From assembly GCA_034409055.1 (NCBI GenBank), contig DAOUMU010000223.1, positions 1 to 64,000 of the forward strand: DNA of 64,000 bases. The letters run 5' to 3'. The notes under the pieces were generated by a model. The model was not told the DNA's origin, did not search any database, and saw nothing but the letters and a program-made list of their open reading frames with translations. The translations under genes and the position numbers were made by a program. The DNA is from DAOUMU01 sp034409055. Lineage in GTDB: Bacteria > Chloroflexota > Anaerolineae > 4572-78 > J111. Positions 26,866-36,365 of this stretch are shown here, in pieces (the first letter of the stretch is position 1; each line of letters starts with the position of its first letter).

Positions 26866-27242
26866 ATACAGGAGGCGGCTGTTATGCCAAATCATAGTAA
26901 CCTACCAAGAAACGCCCTGGCGGATCGATCTTAAAGCGGCTGCAACTGAATAGTTACATTCGTTCTTACTGTTGACGGTCAAATCCCGCCCACAAAAAGC
27001 CTCCTCCCAGGCCACCCACTGCGGCCGATAGTGTGAAGAACTGTACAGCTCTTCGCGCTATCGCCGAATTTTTGTATTGGATGTATGACTGTGTTAAAGT
27101 ATGGATAATTCTAAAACTTTCAAGCATATTAGTTGATAAGACACCAGACTCAGGGGGACAGTTTTAACAACAAACAGCGGAAAGACACAGATTACGTTGC
27201 GTAGTCTGTTCTCCCGCCTACCCAAAAAGGATGATAAGCATT

Positions 27243-29069
27243 ATGCCAGATCAAAAAACAATCAAATGGAACAGTTCCATAGGGGATCGCCTCTTTGAGG
27301 CTCTGACCCAACAAGAAATTATCGATTTACTTGAGGCCTTATTTGCGACCTTACCACCTGATATGCAAGATGCGATGCTGGGCCAACTACCGCCGGACAC
27401 CAGGCAAACTGTGCAGCACCTCCTCTCTCCGCCCCAGTCACCCGGCGATACAAAAGTCACTCCGGCCAAACCGGTTTCGATAGCCAAATTGGAACAAACC
27501 TGGGCCAATCTGTGGGATGAGTGGGACAGTATTGTCGGTGAAGCAGGGCTAGAAGATGGCGAATATATAATCCAGGATCATCATTGGGAGCCTCCCTACT
27601 TTGACCAGACCGCGTTCATTGATGACCTGGAACAGGTCGCCCAGAAAATGCGCCCACTGATTCAGAGTGCCGTTCAACACAACTTTTCGTCAGACACTGG
27701 TATTGCCGAGGCCCTTTCATATACAGAGAGTGAGGTCTCAACAGCCATGCCTGAATGGATCTACATTGAAGGATTCTATTTGGAAGAAAATCTCACTTTC
27801 TGCTTGCTGGAATGGGAATGGCTTACTAGAGATGAAGGTCAGGATGCCTTTGCCTTTGCCGAAGGTATTCTGGATTGGGAAGACTCATTTACTCATGTTG
27901 TCCTGAACGGTAATACCTTCCTGGATTTCTTCACGCAATTACCGGAGACAGATCAAGAAGTGATCTTTAAAGGGCTAACCAGTCACAAAGACACGCCATC
28001 CTGGAAAAAACGGTTGGAAAATACCTTCTCCTACTGGCATACACTCTATATGTACTATGTTGAACAGTATGCGCCTGAGCGGTACCTGGATAATCTGAGA
28101 ACCACCATCTCGCAACAATGGCAAAATGGCCTGCCGGTAATCGAGGACCTCCTGGCCAAACAAGACTACCGGGAAAGCCTGGATGTGATTAAGGAAACGC
28201 TGCCTCCGTTGTTAAAATCTGAGCAAGGAGACCAATCCTGGACGCCGGAAACCTCTCTTCTGTTTCCTATCGTCAATCACCACTACGACGACCCCACCAG
28301 GTTGAAAAATCACAAGACCTTGCTGGATTATTACCAACAAACCGCTCAAGGATTAGATCAGACACAACTGGTTAACGCTTTGTCGCTCCAGCTTATCGCC
28401 TTCGATCATTGTTTTGACTGGGAAACGATGTTCAAAGCCTTTGAAGAGGCAACCGTATCTCAACAGATCCGTCAAGCCTTGTTTGCGTCCTGGCAGAAGT
28501 ACATCATCCAGCGGGCTAAACGGTACTCATGGGGTTGGAGTCGGGCCCAAAGCCGCGATACCTGGTGGCTGCATTGGCTGATCGAGAGTATCGTCGATGG
28601 GCAAAAAGGCCCGGCCTGGTTTCAGCAAAAGATGGCAGGGTGGCTCACCCATTTACCCGGCGAACAGCATGCATTAGGCGAAGATTATGAGTTTTTACGG
28701 TTACTGACAAAAGATTTAACCGAGATAAGCCCCGAAGGAAAGAGCCAGTATCCCAAGTTCTACCAGGTGGTGGTCAGACCCGATGAACTGTCATCCCCAG
28801 ACCAATCCTCACGACAGGTGTACTTGAAACAATACGCATCTGATGATTTGATGTACCAGGTCATGGGGTATTGGAAAGCATATTTGCAAAACTTCGTCCC
28901 CAGACCCGAAGCAGCCCAGAAATCAGATTACACCCAACATGCCCGGTGGATGGCCGCGCTGCGCGAGTTAGCCCCGGACCGCTATGAGGTTCTCCTGAAG
29001 AAATGGCAGGTTGATCACCACCGGCGGCGCAACCTGTGGCAAGCGATGTCAAAGATGGGGTTGGATTGA
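27243..29069 (+). CDS. Large acidic, Trp-rich protein of unknown family
   Basis: I do not recognise this family. The protein has 608 residues from ATG 27243 (ATG 27231 would sit directly on AAAAAGG, so the later start is favoured). It is helical, acidic and unusually rich in Trp, Gln and Tyr, for example LEQTWANLWDEWDSIVGEAG, CLLEWEWLTRDEGQD and YSWGWSRAQSRDTWWLHWL. There are no membrane segments, signal peptide or nucleotide-binding motif. The N-terminal 80 residues (ALTQQEIIDLLEALFATLPP) look like a small helical domain followed by a Pro-rich linker. It lies convergent to the SWIM/SNF2 genes; partnership with them is only a positional guess. Confidence 0.75.
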   Translation: MPDQKTIKWNSSIGDRLFEALTQQEIIDLLEALFATLPPDMQDAMLGQLPPDTRQTVQHLLSPPQSPGDTKVTPAKPVSIAKLEQTWANLWDEWDSIVGEAGLEDGEYIIQDHHWEPPYFDQTAFIDDLEQVAQKMRPLIQSAVQHNFSSDTGIAEALSYTESEVSTAMPEWIYIEGFYLEENLTFCLLEWEWLTRDEGQDAFAFAEGILDWEDSFTHVVLNGNTFLDFFTQLPETDQEVIFKGLTSHKDTPSWKKRLENTFSYWHTLYMYYVEQYAPERYLDNLRTTISQQWQNGLPVIEDLLAKQDYRESLDVIKETLPPLLKSEQGDQSWTPETSLLFPIVNHHYDDPTRLKNHKTLLDYYQQTAQGLDQTQLVNALSLQLIAFDHCFDWETMFKAFEEATVSQQIRQALFASWQKYIIQRAKRYSWGWSRAQSRDTWWLHWLIESIVDGQKGPAWFQQKMAGWLTHLPGEQHALGEDYEFLRLLTKDLTEISPEGKSQYPKFYQVVVRPDELSSPDQSSRQVYLKQYASDDLMYQVMGYWKAYLQNFVPRPEAAQKSDYTQHARWMAALRELAPDRYEVLLKKWQVDHHRRRNLWQAMSKMGLD

Positions 29070-29228
29070 AATGGAACAAATTTGCCCCGCAACCTGACCC
29101 AGTTGCAAATAATAGAATTGAGAGCAGGCTACTTTGATGCTTTTGGCAATGCTTCCCCTCACCGGTAAGACGATCTCAACAAAAGTAGAGACGAGTTGCC
29201 ATATCATCGATATTGAGAAGTTATATCA
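29070..29228. other. Gap between convergent genes
   Basis: No gene or clear terminator is seen. TTGAGAAG and ATCATCATGAGAAGG-type short repeats occur at the right end; otherwise nothing is visible. Confidence 0.4.
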
Positions 29229-30119
29229 TCATGAGAAGGTATCTGCATCTACCTCCTGCTCATAAGCCGCCCCGACCGCTTTTTCGGCAATGGCTTGATA
29301 AGCCGGGCCAAGGAGCCTGCTCAGGTTATCGTCAGCCAGAAAGGAAGGTTGGTCCAGGCGCTTGAGGATGGGGAGCTTGACAGAGGCCAGTTTGATCGTG
29401 GTTTTCACCGGCTCAGGGGGCTGGTTTGTACCCCAAAAGTCGGCCAGGGTCTCGGTCAGGGGGATGGCCGGCTCTTCGACTTCCTCCTCGAAATCTTCTT
29501 CGGCTTCACCGGCCCGGCGAGCGCGCAGGTCGGCCATGATTTGCTCCTGGCTGCGCCCGCGTAAGCGAAAGAGCATGAAGGGATCTTCGTCAAACTGTTC
29601 CCCTAAAATGTAATGGACGGCCGCCACGTGTTTGCAGGGATTGGCCCAATCAGGGCAGGAACAGTCGGTGTGCAGTTGGGCGCGTTTTTCGGGAAAGAGA
29701 CTGACCCCGGCCTCAGTAAAAACCTCTTCGATGTCGGGCGGCATTTCACCGGCCAGTAACTGCACGGTGAAGAGGGCCTGGTCGGATAAGGTGTCCACGA
29801 CCCGCTCCCACTGCTTGTCGGTAAGCGGGTCTACCTTGATGGTCACTTTGTAGGGCCGGCGACGCGATCCTTGCACTTTAGCCTCAACCCCACCCGGCAC
29901 TTCTTCAATGGAGATCACCTGGCCGGCGCGGGCGTAACGCCGGCCCCGGCCCAAACGCTTGCGCTCAACTATCCGTTCCAGGGCCTTGATCCAGCGCGTG
30001 GCCCACCAGTTTTTGGCAAAGGCACCCCGTTTACTCCTGGCTTTGATGCCCTCAGTGGTTTCACGGGGGCGGCTGGGCTTAAAGTATCCGTAATAACCAT
30101 AATAATCGTAGCGGCTCAT
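29229..30119 (-). CDS. SWIM zinc finger protein
   Basis: A 296-residue protein with a SWIM finger, CSCPDWANPCKHVAAVHY (CxCx6CxH), at about residue 152-165. The N-terminus is Tyr/Gly-rich (MSRYDYYGYYGYF) and followed by a basic segment typical of the family that accompanies SNF2 helicases (KRGAFAKNWWATRWIKALE). An acidic stretch, EEDFEEEVEEP, follows the finger. Its ATG overlaps the stop of the SNF2 gene by 4 bases, indicating translational coupling. SWIM fingers bind DNA or protein; here it probably works as a subunit with the helicase. Confidence 0.9.
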   Translation of the reverse strand: MSRYDYYGYYGYFKPSRPRETTEGIKARSKRGAFAKNWWATRWIKALERIVERKRLGRGRRYARAGQVISIEEVPGGVEAKVQGSRRRPYKVTIKVDPLTDKQWERVVDTLSDQALFTVQLLAGEMPPDIEEVFTEAGVSLFPEKRAQLHTDCSCPDWANPCKHVAAVHYILGEQFDEDPFMLFRLRGRSQEQIMADLRARRAGEAEEDFEEEVEEPAIPLTETLADFWGTNQPPEPVKTTIKLASVKLPILKRLDQPSFLADDNLSRLLGPAYQAIAEKAVGAAYEQEVDADTFS

Positions 30120-33100
30120 CCTAATGCCTCCCGTCGTAGGGTAACTAATTCTCTCAGTTCCGCCGTTGAAAGTTCGGTCAGCCAGTTTTCTCCCTGGCCG
30201 ACCACGCTTTGGGCCAGCGCTTTTTTACTCTCGATCATCTCGTCGATCATCTCCTCCAGCGTGCCCACGCAGACAAATTTGTGCACCTGGACATTCCGAG
30301 TTTGCCCAATGCGGAAGGCCCGGTCGGTGGCCTGGTCTTCCACAGCCGGGTTCCACCAGCGGTCAAAGTGGAACACGTGGTTGGCCTGGGTCAGATTCAA
30401 ACCCGTTCCGCCGGCCTTGAGTGACAAAATAAAGATGGGCGGCCCGTTGGGGTCCTCCTGAAAACGCTGCACCATTTGGGGGCGTTTCTTGGCCGGCGTA
30501 CCACCGTGTAGGAACAGGGTCGATACCCCCAACGTGTGTTGCAGGTGATCCTTGAGAAAATAGCCCATTTCGGAAAACTGGGTAAAGATCAGGCTGCGGT
30601 CGCCCACGGAAATGGTTTCTTCAAGCATTTCGGTCAGGCGGGCCAGTTTGCCACTCCGCTTCATCTCCGCTTCCGGGTCCACAGGTTGACCATCGCCGAC
30701 CTGGTGCAGGAATTGAGCCGGATGGTTACAGACCTGTTTCAACTGCATCAGCATGCTCAACACAAGACCCTTGCGCTTGACGCCATCGACGTCTTCTGTC
30801 TGTTCCACTGCTGCTATTGAATTTTGCACCACCGATTCGTACAGAGTCGCCTGCTCCTCGCTCAGGTTGCAGTAGACTTTCATCTCGTTTTTCTCAGGCA
30901 GGTCTTGAATAACGGTGGGATCGGTTTTGACCCGGCGCAGGATGAAGGGGCCGGTCATCTGTCTCAGCCGGAGGGTGGCGGCCTCATCCTGGTACCGCTC
31001 GATGGGCAGGGCAAAGGTGGCCCGGAAATCCTGGCGCGAGCCCAGGTAGCCCGGGTTGAGAAACTGCATAATTGACCACAGTTCCGACAGGCGGTTTTCA
31101 ACCGGGGTACCGGTCAGGGCCAGCCTGAATTGGGGCGACAGGCTCCGAATGGCCCGGGCCTGCTTGGTGCCGGGATTTTTGATGTTTTGCGCTTCGTCCA
31201 GCACCACCCCAAACCAATCCACAGCCTGCATCGTTTCAATGTCGCGGCGTACCACGGCGTAACTGGTCAGAATCAGATCGGTTTCTCCGGCTTGATTGGT
31301 AAAGGCGTCGTCCCGCAGGCGGTCTGGACCTTGATGTTGAAGCGTGGTCAACCCTGGACCAAATCGTTGCACCTCTTTAGCCCAGTTCGAGACCACCGAA
31401 GTCGGACAGACCAGCAAAACCGGGCCGGGTAGATGGCCCGTTTGCTCTTTTTCCTGCAGCAATAAGGTTATGGTCTGGATGGTTTTGCCCAGGCCCATAT
31501 CATCGGCCAGGCAGGCCCCCATTCCCCAACGGCGCATAAAATCCAGCCAGGAGTAACCATACTGCTGGTAAGGTCGCAACTGTCCTTGCAGGCCGGCCGG
31601 TTGGGGCAGAACCGCCAGTTTCTCGTTGCCTTTGAAGCGTTCCATCCAATCGGCCAGCCAGCCTTCATACTCCACCCCCTGGACAGGCAAGCCGTCAATA
31701 GTATCGGCTGCGCCCAAGCCAAAGCGCAACGCCTCGTTTAACCCAATTTCCGCTTCGAGGTTCTGCTTTTCCCAGAAGCGAATGGCCGCTTCAATCTGTT
31801 CCGGGTCAAGTTGCACCCACTGGCCCCGAATTTGCACCAGAGGCGCTTTGAGGGCCACCAGGGCCTCGAATTCTTCGCGGGTGAGGTTGGTTTCACCCAA
31901 TGACAGTTCCCACTTGTAACGGATGAGATTTTTAAAGCCAATCTTGCTTTTGGGAACGGCATCGGCGCTGGGCTGGCTGGAGGTTGACATTTTCAGACGT
32001 ACACCCAGCCGGGTACCCGGTTTATTCCACCAGGGCGGAACCAACACCCCAAAGCCGCTCCCTTCCAGCAAAGGAGCGACTTCGCGCAAAAAATCAAACG
32101 CCTCCTGTGTGGACAGGGCCAACGAGGTCGGTTTAGCCGACTTGAGACTGGCTTTGAGCGATTCAAAGAGACGGGCGGCATAGCCCAGACCGGTCAGTAG
32201 TGTTTCCTGGGGCTGCTCAAAACGGCGGTTGAGGGTTTTGAGCACCTTTCCTTTGGTCTGCCAGATTTGCTCGGCGCTGACCAACAAACTGGGGTCGTCG
32301 CGGGCTTGCAGTACGTAATGTAAAATCCAGGATTTGTCTCTACCGGAGGTACTCTGTTGGACGGGCGCTTCCAGACGAAAGGCCACCCGGCTGGTTTTAT
32401 CGCCGGCGAGATGCAGATTGCGCAGCCACACCCTGTAGCTCCGGTTGAGGTGGTTCAGTTGGGCCGGAGAACCGGTGATTTCCGGGTTTGTGGCAAAAAG
32501 GGCGTTGAGCCAGTGCCGGGGTGTTTCATCTTTTTTGGCCGGTAGGTCGGGCTGTTTGGCCTGACCCCATAAGCGAGCCAGGGTATCGGTCATCGTGTTG
32601 AGGAAAGTATCGAGCAGGTGGCGAGGATGAGGCGCTTCTTCTGACGTTTTTGCTTCGGCTCGGCACAGGGGAGGCAGGGTGGCTTGTAACCGGGCCAGGC
32701 GCGGCCCATCATTTGGCCCATCGAGGATAGGGAGCCAGCGAGCGTGGTATGTTTTTCCCTCCAGATCGGCCTGGGCCATCGTCGGCAGAATTTTTTGCTG
32801 GGCCAACCCTTCCAGAACCAGGCTGCAAACCATCTGCCAGTACTGGCAATCAATGCCCGGCGTCAGTCCGGGCGGTAAGTTCTCCCGGTCGGGCAGGTTT
32901 GTCAAAAATATAACACCCTGTAGCGGTGAGAGTGAAATGCCGGTGATTTGCCAGGGAGCCAGAACCGGGGCGCCATCATCGTCGCTCAAATCCCAGTCGT
33001 GCTGCAACTGCGGCGAGGGTTGAGGCCCATATTTGCCGGTGGGGAGCAACAGGGTTATATCGGTCGTGTTGGTGGTGGCCTCAGCCAGGCCGATGGCCGC

Positions 33101-33280
33101 CATGACTCGCTCCAGGCTAGCGGGGATGTCGTCAAAAGGGTGAGGCTTGGGCTTCTTCTGGCTGATGCGTCCTCCTCGCTTCCTCGGGGCAGGCAGTAGC
33201 CCATTTTCGGCCCACAGTACGACTTCGCCCGACTCAGCCGGAGAGCGCGGAGGGCGCCAGTGAACATGCAAAACTTGCAT
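30116..33280 (-). CDS. SNF2-family ATPase/helicase with DUF3670-type N-terminus
   Basis: The 1054-residue protein has a long N-terminal region (about 1-540) of the SNF2-associated bacterial type, then the ATPase: DDMGLGKTIQTITLLLQ (about 594), LDEAQNIKNPGTKQARAI, TGTPVENRLSELWSIMQFL, and the second RecA lobe with SLKAGGTGLNLTQANHVFH and DRAFRIGQTRNVQVHKFV. Expected activity is ATP-driven translocation on double-stranded DNA; strand separation is not usual for the family. It is translationally coupled to the SWIM protein and divergent from another SWIM-SNF2 gene 205 bases away. Confidence 0.92.
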   Translation of the reverse strand: MQVLHVHWRPPRSPAESGEVVLWAENGLLPAPRKRGGRISQKKPKPHPFDDIPASLERVMAAIGLAEATTNTTDITLLLPTGKYGPQPSPQLQHDWDLSDDDGAPVLAPWQITGISLSPLQGVIFLTNLPDRENLPPGLTPGIDCQYWQMVCSLVLEGLAQQKILPTMAQADLEGKTYHARWLPILDGPNDGPRLARLQATLPPLCRAEAKTSEEAPHPRHLLDTFLNTMTDTLARLWGQAKQPDLPAKKDETPRHWLNALFATNPEITGSPAQLNHLNRSYRVWLRNLHLAGDKTSRVAFRLEAPVQQSTSGRDKSWILHYVLQARDDPSLLVSAEQIWQTKGKVLKTLNRRFEQPQETLLTGLGYAARLFESLKASLKSAKPTSLALSTQEAFDFLREVAPLLEGSGFGVLVPPWWNKPGTRLGVRLKMSTSSQPSADAVPKSKIGFKNLIRYKWELSLGETNLTREEFEALVALKAPLVQIRGQWVQLDPEQIEAAIRFWEKQNLEAEIGLNEALRFGLGAADTIDGLPVQGVEYEGWLADWMERFKGNEKLAVLPQPAGLQGQLRPYQQYGYSWLDFMRRWGMGACLADDMGLGKTIQTITLLLQEKEQTGHLPGPVLLVCPTSVVSNWAKEVQRFGPGLTTLQHQGPDRLRDDAFTNQAGETDLILTSYAVVRRDIETMQAVDWFGVVLDEAQNIKNPGTKQARAIRSLSPQFRLALTGTPVENRLSELWSIMQFLNPGYLGSRQDFRATFALPIERYQDEAATLRLRQMTGPFILRRVKTDPTVIQDLPEKNEMKVYCNLSEEQATLYESVVQNSIAAVEQTEDVDGVKRKGLVLSMLMQLKQVCNHPAQFLHQVGDGQPVDPEAEMKRSGKLARLTEMLEETISVGDRSLIFTQFSEMGYFLKDHLQHTLGVSTLFLHGGTPAKKRPQMVQRFQEDPNGPPIFILSLKAGGTGLNLTQANHVFHFDRWWNPAVEDQATDRAFRIGQTRNVQVHKFVCVGTLEEMIDEMIESKKALAQSVVGQGENWLTELSTAELRELVTLRREALG

Positions 33281-33485
33281 AGGTATTTCTCCAATGAGTT
33301 TGCAGGATATTATAGCACATTTGAAACAGAGAAGACATTATTGAGTTTGCGGACATATCCTGGCAATTTCAATTTCTGGCTTTAATAAACGATTTGTATT
33401 AAAATATGGTTTTTAGGTAATAGTGTAACACTGTAAAATTTTTGAAACGGACCACTATTGCAAAAGTCGCAAGGAGTTAATTACC
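33281..33485. promoter_or_regulatory. Divergent promoter region of two SNF2 operons
   Basis: This 205-base AT-rich spacer must hold promoters for both directions. An 11-bp inverted repeat, AGTGTAACACT (33422-33432), with AT-rich flanks could be an operator. For the + gene AAGGAG stands 9 bases before ATG 33486. No single consensus -35/-10 pair is convincing. Confidence 0.45.
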
Positions 33486-36353
33486 ATGGTTGATGTACAA
33501 GAGCAAATTGAACGCCGGCGCAAACGGGCCGCTGAAGATATTGCTGCCATTGAGAACCAGGGACAGCATACCGTTTACAGCACCTTCGAGGTTACGTCCC
33601 AGTCCAAACAAACGTACCGGGTGCAGATTCGCTCCCTGACCGAGTTACTCAATAGCTGCACCTGTGCCGATTACAAAACCAATCTCCTCGGCACCTGTAA
33701 ACACATTGAAGCCGTCCTGCTTCGCCTCAAGGAAAACCTGGGAGAGGAGTGGGACAAAATGGCGGCGGAACGACCGCCTGTATCACAAATTTTCCTGCAT
33801 CACGCTCAGGAAACCACCGTGCGCATCACCCTGCCCTTGCCAGACCCGCCAACCTTGCGTGATGTTTTGTCTCGTTACTTTGATGCCGAGGGCATTCTGG
33901 TCGGTTCGGTCACCAAGACCCTACCCACCCTGTTGGAAGACATCAAGGGGCTGCCGGCCCAACTCCAAGATTCTATTCAGATAACGCCCCAGGTCGAGCA
34001 GCACCTGGAGAAACAACAGGATATCGAGACCATTCAACGCCAGAAAGAATGGTTTCAGGAGCAAATCAAGCAAGGCCATCGCTCCCTCAATCTGCTCTCT
34101 ACGCCGCTTTATCCTTACCAGGAAGAGGGAGCCATGCACCTGGTCTTTGGCCGCCGAACCATGCTGGCAGACGACATGGGTCTGGGCAAAACGGTCCAGG
34201 CCATTGCCGCCAGCAGCCTGCTGCACCAACTGCGCGATATTCAGCGGGTGTTGGTGGTCTGCCCCGCCTCGCTCAAACACCAGTGGGCCCGTGAGATTCA
34301 ACGCTTCACCTCCTTTTCGGTCAACATAATTGAGGGCAACCTCATCGCCCGCCGCCAACTGTACCAGAAACCGGCCTTCTTCAACATTATCAACTACGAA
34401 TTGGTGCTACGCGATGAAGATGACCTGCGCCGCATGCGGCCTGACCTGATCATCCTGGACGAAGCCCAGCGGATTAAAAACTGGCGCACCAAAACCGCCG
34501 ACGCGGTCAAGCGGTTACGCAGCCCCTATGCCTTTGTACTAACCGGCACCCCCCTCGAAAATCGGTTGGATGAACTGTATAGCATTTTCCAATTTATTGA
34601 TCCGACCATTCTCGGTCCGCTGTGGCGTTTCAACCAGCGCTTTTTCCAGGTGGAACGACGCGCCGCCGGCTCGTACAAGGTGCTGGGTTACAAAAATCTG
34701 GACGAATTACGTGGTCAAATCTCACCCTACGTCCTGCGCCGTGTCCGGGACGAGGTTTTGAAAGACCTGCCCGAACGCATTGACAGTAACTTCTTTGTTG
34801 ACATGACCGATCCGCAGTGGAAAGCCTACGAAGAGTTTCGGGCCACCGTGGCCAGACTGGTCGCCACCGCCCGGCGGCGGCCCCTGTCCCCCAAGGAGCA
34901 TCAAATTCTGCTGGGCGCCCTGGTCAAGATGCGCCTCATCTGCAACGCCCTGGCCCTGCACGATCCTGATCTGTCTCCCACGGACCGGGAAAAAACCGCC
35001 CCTAAGCTGCAAGAACTGGCCGACATCCTGGACGACGAAGTGGCCAATAACGGGCACAAAGCCATCCTGTTTAGCCAGTGGACCAACATGCTTCACCTGA
35101 CTTACCCCATCCTGGAGCGGATGGACCTGGGCTACGTTACCCTCAGCGGCGATGTACCCACCTCCAAGCGCGGCGCATTGATCGAACGTTTCTTTGAGGA
35201 TGACAAGTGTAAGGTGTTCCTGTCTACGGATGCCGGCGGCGTGGGTCTCAATCTCCAGGCAGCCAGCCTGGTAGTAAACCTGGATCTGCCCTGGAATCCG
35301 GCCGTGTTGGACCAACGCATTGCCCGCGCCCATCGTCACGGCCAGCCGCACACGGTTAATGTGATCAACCTGGTGGCTCAAGGAACCATCGAGGAGCGTA
35401 TGCTCGATACCCTGGCCGCCAAGCGGAACATTTTTGCCGGCGTCTTCGGTAGCGAAGAATCGCCAGCCGAGATTACCTTCCACGACACCGGTCAGAGCCT
35501 GATGCAAAAAATTGACGAGATGCTGGGGGGCCCCCCTGTCGAGGTTAAGTTGGACCTGGCTCCCAAGGAAGCCCCACCGGTCAAAGAAGCGCCGGTTCCG
35601 ACGCTGCAAGCTTTTGCCGACCGGCTGGTCGGCCATTTTCCCGGCCGGATTATGCTGGTCCGCCGCGCGCCTCAATTGCCCGGCGCTCCGGCCGATGGAA
35701 ATATTTTGGTGGTGGTTGACCAGACCCCGGCTGAATTACGACCTCAGATCGAGAAACTTTTAAATGAACATTTCAACGTCGAGGCCGGGGCCGAACTACC
35801 CGGCCTGCACCTGATGGAGCAGGAAAGCTACCGCACCCTGCTGACTCTGACCGGTGGCGCCGTTGAACAGGCCGATCCCAAGGCCGAGGCTGACTTCTAC
35901 CGGGCCCCGTCTATGCCTGCTCCCCCCGCCACTCGCCAGGCCGACCAGCAAGCGCAGCGTCTGCAAAAGGCTCGTAAGGGCTTGGACACCGCCAACAAGC
36001 GATTGCAACTGGCCCGCGTCGTACTGCAAGGCGGCTTCCCGGAAGAAGTGATGCGTCCCATCCACCAGGCCCTGGGTTGGGCCTTGACCGCTCACCTGTG
36101 CCTGCTCAAAGAGCGCGAACCAGGTCCGAAACTGCCCTCCCCGCGCCTGGTTCAGGCCGAACTGGTTGAAACCAAGCGCATCTCCGATACCCTGGCCGCC
36201 CGCCTGGCCCACGTCCGCGAGTTGACCATCCCACCCGACGACGAGGAAGAAGAAGCCCCACCCCCGTCAGTCGAGACGGCTGAAAACCTGATTGAGACGG
36301 TGCAAGATTTGGTCAACAAGGGGTATGAGTTGGCTGCAGAAGCTGGACTGTAA
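33486..36353 (+). CDS. SWIM finger-SNF2 ATPase single-chain protein
   Basis: The 955-residue protein joins in one chain what the opposite operon has in two: a SWIM finger, CTCADYKTNLLGTCKH (CxCx10CxH, about residues 58-73), then an SNF2 motor with LADDMGLGKTVQAI (about 229), LDEAQRIKNW, TGTPLENRLDELYSIFQFI and STDAGGVGLNLQAASLVVN. After about residue 690 comes a non-motor C-terminal extension with a coiled coil (QAQRLQKARKGLDTANKRLQ) and an acidic EDEEEEAP-like linker region. It probably remodels or tracks along DNA. The stop is 12 bases before the AddB-like gene, so they are likely one operon. Confidence 0.92.
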   Translation: MVDVQEQIERRRKRAAEDIAAIENQGQHTVYSTFEVTSQSKQTYRVQIRSLTELLNSCTCADYKTNLLGTCKHIEAVLLRLKENLGEEWDKMAAERPPVSQIFLHHAQETTVRITLPLPDPPTLRDVLSRYFDAEGILVGSVTKTLPTLLEDIKGLPAQLQDSIQITPQVEQHLEKQQDIETIQRQKEWFQEQIKQGHRSLNLLSTPLYPYQEEGAMHLVFGRRTMLADDMGLGKTVQAIAASSLLHQLRDIQRVLVVCPASLKHQWAREIQRFTSFSVNIIEGNLIARRQLYQKPAFFNIINYELVLRDEDDLRRMRPDLIILDEAQRIKNWRTKTADAVKRLRSPYAFVLTGTPLENRLDELYSIFQFIDPTILGPLWRFNQRFFQVERRAAGSYKVLGYKNLDELRGQISPYVLRRVRDEVLKDLPERIDSNFFVDMTDPQWKAYEEFRATVARLVATARRRPLSPKEHQILLGALVKMRLICNALALHDPDLSPTDREKTAPKLQELADILDDEVANNGHKAILFSQWTNMLHLTYPILERMDLGYVTLSGDVPTSKRGALIERFFEDDKCKVFLSTDAGGVGLNLQAASLVVNLDLPWNPAVLDQRIARAHRHGQPHTVNVINLVAQGTIEERMLDTLAAKRNIFAGVFGSEESPAEITFHDTGQSLMQKIDEMLGGPPVEVKLDLAPKEAPPVKEAPVPTLQAFADRLVGHFPGRIMLVRRAPQLPGAPADGNILVVVDQTPAELRPQIEKLLNEHFNVEAGAELPGLHLMEQESYRTLLTLTGGAVEQADPKAEADFYRAPSMPAPPATRQADQQAQRLQKARKGLDTANKRLQLARVVLQGGFPEEVMRPIHQALGWALTAHLCLLKEREPGPKLPSPRLVQAELVETKRISDTLAARLAHVRELTIPPDDEEEEAPPPSVETAENLIETVQDLVNKGYELAAEAGL

Positions 36354-36365
36354 TTTAAGGAGCTC

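Noticed and set aside
34722..35675. A 317-codon minus frame opposite the SWIM-SNF2 gene
   Set aside because: Mirrors conserved helicase motifs on the other strand; composition is typical of a shadow frame.
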